This document shows, piece after piece, positions 57,621-64,000 of a stretch of DNA of 64,000 bases. The translations under genes were made by a program, and so were the position numbers. This DNA is from Ischnura elegans (taxonomy: Eukaryota; Arthropoda; Insecta; Odonata; Coenagrionidae): assembly GCF_921293095.1 (NCBI RefSeq), contig NW_025791658.1:8246001-8310000 (forward strand), written 5' to 3'. How positions within the stretch are numbered: position 1 is the first letter of the stretch; each line of letters begins with the position of its first letter. Below the pieces are notes generated by a model. That model saw only the letters and a program-made list of their open reading frames with translations, made no database searches and was not told the origin of the DNA.

Positions 57621-58279
57621 TAACAATGTAACTAGGTAGTATGGTAAAGGAGGTATGGACCTACCTAATAATGCAAATGCTTATTACTTCACTAGAATTG
57701 GAGGAAAAAGGTCCTTGTTTATCAACTTAGTAGATTGCGTATGCAATAACGCCCGAAATTTTACAGGTTATGCAACGGAAGTAAATGTCACTGTTAGACC
57801 TCAAGTCGTATTTAGCAGAGACGCATCTTAAAAGTGAAGCGAATGAGTCAGTAGATGAAGTACTCCTATGCAATAAACGTCCAAAAACATAAAAAAGATA
57901 GACCATGTAATTCATTCCGGATTCCTAAAAAATGGAAGGACAAATTTTGCCATAGAGTTAAAAAAAGTGACTCAAGACGAAGTTGCCGACGCGACAGTGT
58001 GTACGCCAAACAAGGTATGAATGTACAAAATGTTGTGTTCCATTGCACCCTAAATGCTTTCATGTATTTCATAAATTATAATGAATTGTTGTAATTCAAT
58101 CTGCACTGATAAAATCATAGCCATTTAAAACTTTGAAATATATGATATTCTGCGAAAATATTTGCTTTGATTCATTTCTTTCACACTGTTTTGCATGCTT
58201 TTTTTAAAGTGAATTTAGGCTAAATAATACTAAATTTCACTGGAAACATACATTTTAGAATTTTAATTTTCAAATACAT

Positions 58280-58862
58280 TAGATACCGGTTATTTGTGAC
58301 CTGTGCACTCTGCCCCAATTAGGCGAACTATCCTGTATATCGGCATAAACAAACGTTTTAATGATGGAAAGAAGACAAAAGAATGTTTATAATGCAACAT
58401 AAGTTTATTAAACTATTGATTTGATTAGTAAATCAGCGAGTTAAGTTGATTTATTATGATTTTTAAGAATTGTAACAATTTAGTGAAAAGTATTTTTCAT
58501 AGCCTCGGGCGACGCTGAATGAATGTCTTTTACTAAGTCCTATTAAAGAAAAGTCCTACCCTCTTGCGGATAGTATAACAACAAGAGCTTTCAAAATAGG
58601 GCAAGAATAGGAACATTTGTGAAAAATAAGAGTAAATCAAATGAGGGAAAAAATAGTATTCCGAAAACAAAAAATTTTAATTTCACCACGATTATAGAGT
58701 CTATGTCGCCAAGTCATGGCCCAATAAAGCGGCATGCTGTCCCAATTAAGCGGAGAATACTCTGGGATATTCCTCTCTATTGGGTTCTGTTCTTCAAGAT
58801 CTGCCCCAATTAAGCGGCTGCCCCTAGTAACCGGTGGACACATTGAACGGAATCTACTAAAT
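58280..58862. mobile_element. B-private insertion with repeated CCAATTAAGCGG motifs (pogo/Tigger-like)
   Basis: Unit A runs straight from TTTTAATATTCAAATGTG to CAATTTCTCTAATATACTTG at the equivalent site (about 9895). The inserted 583 bp begins near CATTAGATACCGGTTATTTG and ends near CTAGTAACCGGTGGACAC, with CCCCAATTAAGCGGC repeated near its right end and GCCCCAATTAGGCG near its left. Such ends resemble pogo/Tigger MITEs; exact boundaries are uncertain. Confidence 0.5.
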
Positions 58863-59489
58863 GGCAATTTCTCCAATATACTTGGCATAAAAAGGATCAG
58901 GATTATACTTGACAGTAAAAACGGCTTATTCCCACGAGACAGTAATGTATTGCAATGCAGGTTTCATATCTGCCAACACATACCGAAGTCGGCCAAAATT
59001 GCAAAAACGCAACATTATGTTCTCGATCTGATTTTCACTTAATGTTGAATTCCCGACGAAATATAAGCTGTTACATCTATCAATTGAAATTTAGACGTTT
59101 ATATGGACAAATAAAAAACTTATTAAAGGGAATATTTATCTTGCATACAAGGTGACTTGATAACTGACACATTCAGAGTATTTTTATAGCATCAAAATAC
59201 TTATGAAATGCCATTATTATCTCACTAAAAACAGTTTAAATTTATGTGTATTGAAACAAGCGAACTCTATATGAATGAAATTCAATTCAAACAAATTTTT
59301 TGCATTTCTCAATAATGTTGCGTTTATCGACTATGGCCGTAAATGGGTTAATATAATATGGTCATGTTTAGTGTGAGAACAAAAGTAGTTATGCGCATTG
59401 TTTTAGATATTTTTTTATTTAAAATTAAATTATTATCATGGGACGATTTAAACATACTATTAAAAATATTTTACATATAATTCACCGCA

Positions 59490-59830
59490 TTTCTAGAAAT
59501 AGACATTACTAGAATTCAAGACAGTGTCGTCAGAAAACAAATGTGAATTAATTTTTTTACATTCATTTATATACTTTATATAAATTAAATACGAAATTGG
59601 TCCCAGAAGCCATCTTTGGGGCAATCTCATTTTTATGCTAATTATGTCACTAACAACATTTTTTGAACTTTCACCACTATATTTTTCTATTGAATTAAAA
59701 ATCGTTGAAGCAAACAAGCAACAACGTTTTTTCCAGTTCCCGACGACGGAACGCAATTTTGGATGCCTTTAAAACACGAAAATCCTCAGCAAGTTTCAGA
59801 AGGAACATTTTCAATGCAATAAACTCCAAC
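59490..59830 (-). pseudogene. Jockey/CR1-like reverse transcriptase fragment (unit B copy)
   Basis: Minus-strand frame with VVSDIISIKMRLPQRWLLGP and FSDDTVLN, the QG..LGP and ADD-type motifs in mutated form. Paralogue of the fragment at 10500-10850. Confidence 0.7.
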
Positions 59831-59984
59831 ATGATAAAATGAAATGAGGAATTATTGAAATCTCTGCATTGCTGTATTTTGATTCACTCAACTTATTTTA
59901 TCCATTCAATCTGTATTTACACTTTCTATAATAAAAGACGTCCAAATGCAATCGCTTTGTACCAAATTTAAGTATCGCTTCCAC

Positions 59985-60110
59985 CACTGTGCTGGTTACC
60001 AAGTCTGTTAAATATCTTGGACTCACGATCACCTGGAATCTATCATACGATCAGCATGTGCTTCAGGTGTGCAATAAAGGGAATAAGGCTTTATAATAAA
60101 CTGTCATTCC
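59985..60110 (+). pseudogene. Reverse transcriptase thumb fragment
   Basis: VTKSVKYLGLTITWNLSYDQ HVLQVCNKGNKAL resembles the 'VKYLGVxID..LSW..H' region downstream of the catalytic box in Jockey/CR1-type RTs. Very short, followed by stops. Confidence 0.55.
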
Positions 60111-60559
60111 TCATAGATACAGACATTACTTATGCAACAAGCCACCTAAATAGTGAATTCCTTTATTTGTCATGCACTAGAGTTATTTTTCGAGAAATAT
60201 TATTGATTTTCATCACAAAAAACCGTTTCATAGTTACAAATAAAGATTTTTAGTTCAGTTTCAATTAAAAATACAAAATGCATAATAATGTATTTTTAAA
60301 ACCTTATTTTCATGAAATAATATTGATTTCTATCACGAAAAAGTTTTTGAAAATAAAAAATACAGATGTTTTTGCCAACTTAAATTAAAAATGTGAAATT
60401 TATATTATGTATTTTTTCCTGAATATACCTATTAAAATACAGTCCTGCTTGGATCGTGAAATTAACTTTGGTTTGAAGATATTGATTTAACAATACACTC
60501 AAAGGATATAAAAAGCATAAAAATTGCATAAAATGTGAAATAAAATCTTCATAAATATC

Positions 60560-60905
60560 TTCAAATAGTAATGAACAGAAGGAGCTTTGATGGAATTGTA
60601 GGTAAGAGGTAGCCGGTGGGTAAGGGATATCCGAGTCGCAGATGAACGATTAAGATGTAGATGGAGAAGAGACGAGATGTGTGTTTTGCGGGACACGGAG
60701 GGAGAACATTGTGAGAATTTCATGATAGACTTGAAATGCACATTCGGAGGAAAAACCTGAATTCAAAAAGTGTGCGACGACGCTGTAAGGAAACTACACC
60801 TACATTACACCCTGAGAGGGACCTCTAGGGTGTTTGGCAGGGGGTGATCCATTGACAGCATGCTGCATGTAATTTGATTCCCACACGCACAGCATAGTGT
60901 CTAAA
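60560..60905 (+). repeat. Dispersed repeat copy 3 followed by CTACATCTACAT-led repeat
   Basis: 60570-60770 matches 12960-13170 and 16690-16910. 60790-60905 (CTACACCTACATTACACCCT, GACCTCTAGGGTGTTTGGCA) matches 13188-13310. The linked pair is part of the duplicated unit. Confidence 0.65.
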
Positions 60906-60999
60906 AAATATTTATGCATGCTAACAAATTACACTACCACATACTGCTAGAAATAATAATAAAATTCAGAAACATGCATTAAGGAACAAATAAGTAATT

Positions 61000-61640
61000 A
61001 CTACATTAGGATATCAGGTTATTATCAGTTATCAATTTACGAGTTATACCATAAGTCTCACTTGTCAGAGTTACTGCGGAAGGGATATCTTCTTAGGATA
61101 TTTTGTTCCTCCCTACTAACAATCCGAATTCAACCGCCCATCTGACGCTACGCTAATTAGAGAAGAATGGGTAAGTTGCCCTATCTTTGGGACAAAAAAT
61201 TTCATGGCGCAGTCATATGGTCATGCTTCACCCCCTGCAGTATACTCTGTGTACGCCGAACGCGATAGCATAGCTCGTACGAGTGGTTACATACTTTCCA
61301 GGGTGGCTTGCCTTCATACCACGGAGTGTTTTCCGTGTGGGTTTAATAAAGTCAGGTTTCATTTTCACTAGTTTAATTTTATTCGACTTCGGACCATGGC
61401 CCCTCCGAAGAAACTATTAGTCGAATCAACAATAAGACCTAAGTGACTACGTGATTAAGTACCACTATTCCTGTCATTACGTGCCAAAAATCCTGCGTTT
61501 CCTGGGACATAGGCAACATAGCCAAACATTCGCGCATTGATTGTTTTCCCCTAGAAAATTTTTTCCCCATAGTGGAGTTCCAAAAAAGGGGGGGTCGTCT
61601 TAGAATCGTGTTCGTCTTAGATTCGTGCAAATACGGTATT
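61000..61640. mobile_element. B-private insertion containing MITE-like CGTCTTAGATTCG terminus
   Basis: Flanks match 13400-13420 of unit A, which lacks the block. The right end reads GGGGGGTCGTCTTAGAATCG and GTGCAAATACGGTA, like pogo/Tigger-type MITE ends. A segment near 61340-61390 has AATAAA and could be an LTR or gene relic. A composite of more than one insertion is possible. Confidence 0.4.
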
Positions 61641-62199
61641 ATGCTTCAGTACAGGTCATCTAACCTGTTCGCGAGTTCTACCGCTGCCATTATAGACTCT
61701 CATTAATCGTGGAAAAAAGATATTATGAATTCGTCTGTTTTACAGTCTATCTCTCTTATTTTATTTACAATGAATTAAAAATTTGAATTTATCTAGTCCA
61801 TTTATCAATCTACGGTCTCACAGAGATTTTCATTGGAGTTTATCTAAGTGGTCAGTTAAACTAACAATACTATCTTAACGACGTTTCACATACAAGGCAG
61901 TACTTCTTTTGCACGCGTTTTACCTCTGATTTTGAGCCTATTTCATGAAGATCCCGAGCACTGGCCGCGTATTCTAAATGGGGACTAACGAGGGAAAGCC
62001 TAACGAGAAACTATGTCCAGTTGAGAGAGAATATAATTAGGAGTGATATTACGTAGATATGGTTTTTGTTATCCCTTAACTTAAAAGTTTAAAAAGTTTG
62101 ATGATAACTTTGTTCGGTTTTGGAATTTTTTCTATTTTATTATTTCTTGCAATTCTACCGCTAAGTAACGTTACATTTTCGAAGTATTGCTGCGTTTCA

Positions 62200-63190
62200 C
62201 TGCATCCGATGTTTTGACCCAATGCGACTGTGATCGTATCACACTTTTTTCACCTTTGACCCGACGCTTTATTCTGTTTTGATCTTATTAACTCTATTTT
62301 ACGTAGCAGGCTGATTTCCTCAGATGTTCTAAAGCTTAATGCATTTCCCTCTTTTTATGAAATTTGTATTTCTCTATATGGACCCTTCATAAATATTGAT
62401 AACGTTTTCTATGCATCGGCCGTGGTTTATGTAATGTTTGCTGTGTGTCTAAATGTTATTTTAAAAATAAAATATGTACAAAACCAATAAAATATGTATA
62501 AAACCTTATTTGAACAACTTACTAATGAGTAAGGGTAACATGAGGATAATACATTGAAAAAACGTTTTTGTAAATCCCACTGAGCTCACTGTGACCCTTC
62601 GCGACCAGTTACTTAAGTTAAGCGGTGCGACTAACTAAGGGATAATCCTATGCGGTCCAATGTGTAGTCCGACACGACAGCTCTAGTGCTAGAATCAGAT
62701 TCAACGAAAGTTTAGCATGACATCACAAGGAACTGCGACAGTAAATTGGCTGAAGGGATAATGCATTATTTCAAGACATATGACGCATCGAAAATTTTCC
62801 TAGAAAAAAACCATTGATAGAACGACTATAATATTAGTAAATGTATGTTCTCGAAACTATGACTATATAGGAAACTCGAAGATAATATTTTCTCAGACGG
62901 CGTGAATCATATCCTTCGATTACCATCATACTATAGTAGAAGCGATCATGAGAAAAAATAAAAGAAATAGACTGCAAAACAGAGAGATTTAAAATGCCAT
63001 TCCTCCCTCGTACTATTAAGGATAGCAATGTTGTCTCAATTGAAAGGATTAATGGCAACGCTCGCTAGGATCACCCATTTCATGTTTTTTCGTAGTTTTA
63101 ACCTTGCATGTATTTGCTCTAGGAATTACTAACCATTAGCAATTTTTTATGAATAAGCATGTATATTTTTCTAGTGTGCGTAATACTTCT
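62200..63190. other. Right part of unit B without recognised genes
   Basis: 62640-62780 matches the direct repeats at 16.3 and 17.0 kb. Otherwise AT-rich, with no ORF carrying a motif. Confidence 0.4.
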
Positions 63191-63302
63191 TTGACTGTGC
63201 GGTGTGCATGTGGCGGTCCTCTTGCATGCTGCATGTTGGTGATTGATCACCCCTTGCCAAGCACCTTATAAGTGGCTCGCAGGGTATTATGTAGATGTAG
63301 AT
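63190..63302 (-). repeat. CTACATCTACAT-led dispersed repeat, reverse copy
   Basis: Reverse complement starts CTACATCTACATAATACCCT and continues GCGAGCCACTTATAAGGTGC TTGGCAAGGGGTGATC. Absent from the equivalent place in unit A (about 17220), so inserted after the duplication. Confidence 0.65.
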
Positions 63303-63949
63303 ATTTTTACTTAAAACGATAAAATAAGTACTTTTAGCAAATCAATCCTGTCCATTATTTTTTTGCTAAAAATTATTTTTTAAAAATTGAATAAAAAATT
63401 TGACCGGAAAGGGGATAGTGAACAAATGATTGTGCGTATTAAGAGTTTAAAGAGTTGAGGGATCATAGAATCATAGATAGATCTGAGAATCATACGGGTG
63501 AACAATAATCAATTATTGGAAGATAATTTACGGAGAGGACAAATTCAAGAGCGAAAGGACTCCCTATATAACTAAATGTGCATAATAGTCCATTCCTTTG
63601 GTATACACGCGCTTAAAGTGAGTGGCGAAGGTAATTTTTGAAGCAAAGAGGACTCCCAGGTCACAGTGGGATGTAACTATAAGTAGGACTTGGTTCGACA
63701 GAGGAACTAAAGGATGAATTTATACGGTATTATCGCCTTCCTGCCGGCGCCTGCGATGAGAAAACGTTTACGTGCAACGAGTAGCAGGAGAGTATTTTAA
63801 CCCATTATTCCCAAGACTGTATGTAGGGCTATTAACTTCGATTGTTTCGCATTTTCGCATTTATTTTGGCCTAATTAAGATGAATTTTTGGAATAAAAAT
63901 ATTCACATCATATTATATGTTTTTTTTTTAAAGCTGCGTATACGCAACA

Positions 63950-64000
63950 TCTACATCTATCTACATCTACATAATACCCTGCGAGCCACCTCTAGGGTGT
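63950..64000 (+). repeat. CTACATCTACAT-led dispersed repeat, cut by the window end
   Basis: A CTACATCTATCTACATCTAC array followed by ATAATACCCTGCGAGCCACC and TCTAGGGTGT. Confidence 0.65.

Larger units (their letters stand above)
49885..63798. repeat. Tandem segmental duplication, unit B
   Basis: Counterpart of 4141-17706 in the same orientation. The uninterrupted sequence across 49885 shows the pre-insertion state of the Bel/Pao site in unit A. Differences are mostly private insertions (53094-53785, about 55480-57250, 58280-58862, about 61000-61640) and absences of A-private elements. Confidence 0.85.

Noticed and set aside
1..64000. CRISPR arrays, operons, bacterial promoters
   Set aside because: Spliced genes, poly(A)-tailed retroelements and TE content show a eukaryotic genome; no regular spacer-repeat array seen.

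Overview
This is an AT-rich, intron-containing, transposon-dense eukaryotic window. The repeat types (Bel/Pao, Helitron, RTE-, Jockey/CR1- and L1/Tx1-type retrotransposons, several MITE-like elements) and the Toll-type receptor genes point to an arthropod, most likely an insect. The species cannot be named from the sequence. No rRNA gene, CRISPR array or confident functional tRNA gene was seen.

The only cellular genes I can support are two paralogous Toll-family receptor genes, both on the minus strand. Gene B is the better preserved. Exons at 53878-55367, 52055-52661, 48629-48934 and 45223-45434 join through consensus-like splice sites in matching phases (2, 0, 0). They encode a signal peptide, an N-terminal cysteine region, a long leucine-rich-repeat ectodomain and the start of an LRR C-terminal cysteine cap. 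Gene A has the first two coding exons (7443-8899 and 6294-6903); its later exons are not in the window. No transmembrane or TIR exon was found for either gene.

The two genes lie in a tandem segmental duplication: unit A about 4141-17706, unit B about 49885-63798, same orientation, about 46 kb apart. Old repeats are shared by both units: an RTE-like reverse-transcriptase remnant in intron 2, a Jockey/CR1-like remnant upstream, and a dispersed repeat near 13.1/60.7 kb. Other insertions are private. In A these are a Bel/Pao element, a Helitron piece, a 296-bp hairpin element and a block at 14.4-16.9 kb. In B they are blocks at 53.1-53.8, 55.5-57.2, 58.3-58.9 and 61.0-61.6 kb. Coding differences between the genes cluster at the exposed residues of the LRR beta-strands, which suggests diversification of a binding surface.

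The left 4.1 kb is the 5' part of a Bel/Pao LTR retrotransposon (minus strand), broken by a 2.07-kb inverted-repeat element inside its nucleocapsid zinc knuckles. From 17.7 to 45 kb there are only repeats and unrecognised DNA: a 1.1-kb TIR/minisatellite composite (20.7-21.8 kb), Helitron fragments (21.9-24.0 kb), a large foldback element (25.3-32.5 kb), a degenerate Jockey-type element (39.4-41.3 kb), a hAT-like MITE (42.4 kb) and an RT remnant (44.7-45.2 kb). A nearly intact 5.4-kb L1/Tx1-type retrotransposon is inserted in one foldback arm. Its ORF2 is full length; its ORF1 is split only by a one-base register change in a run of 11 G.
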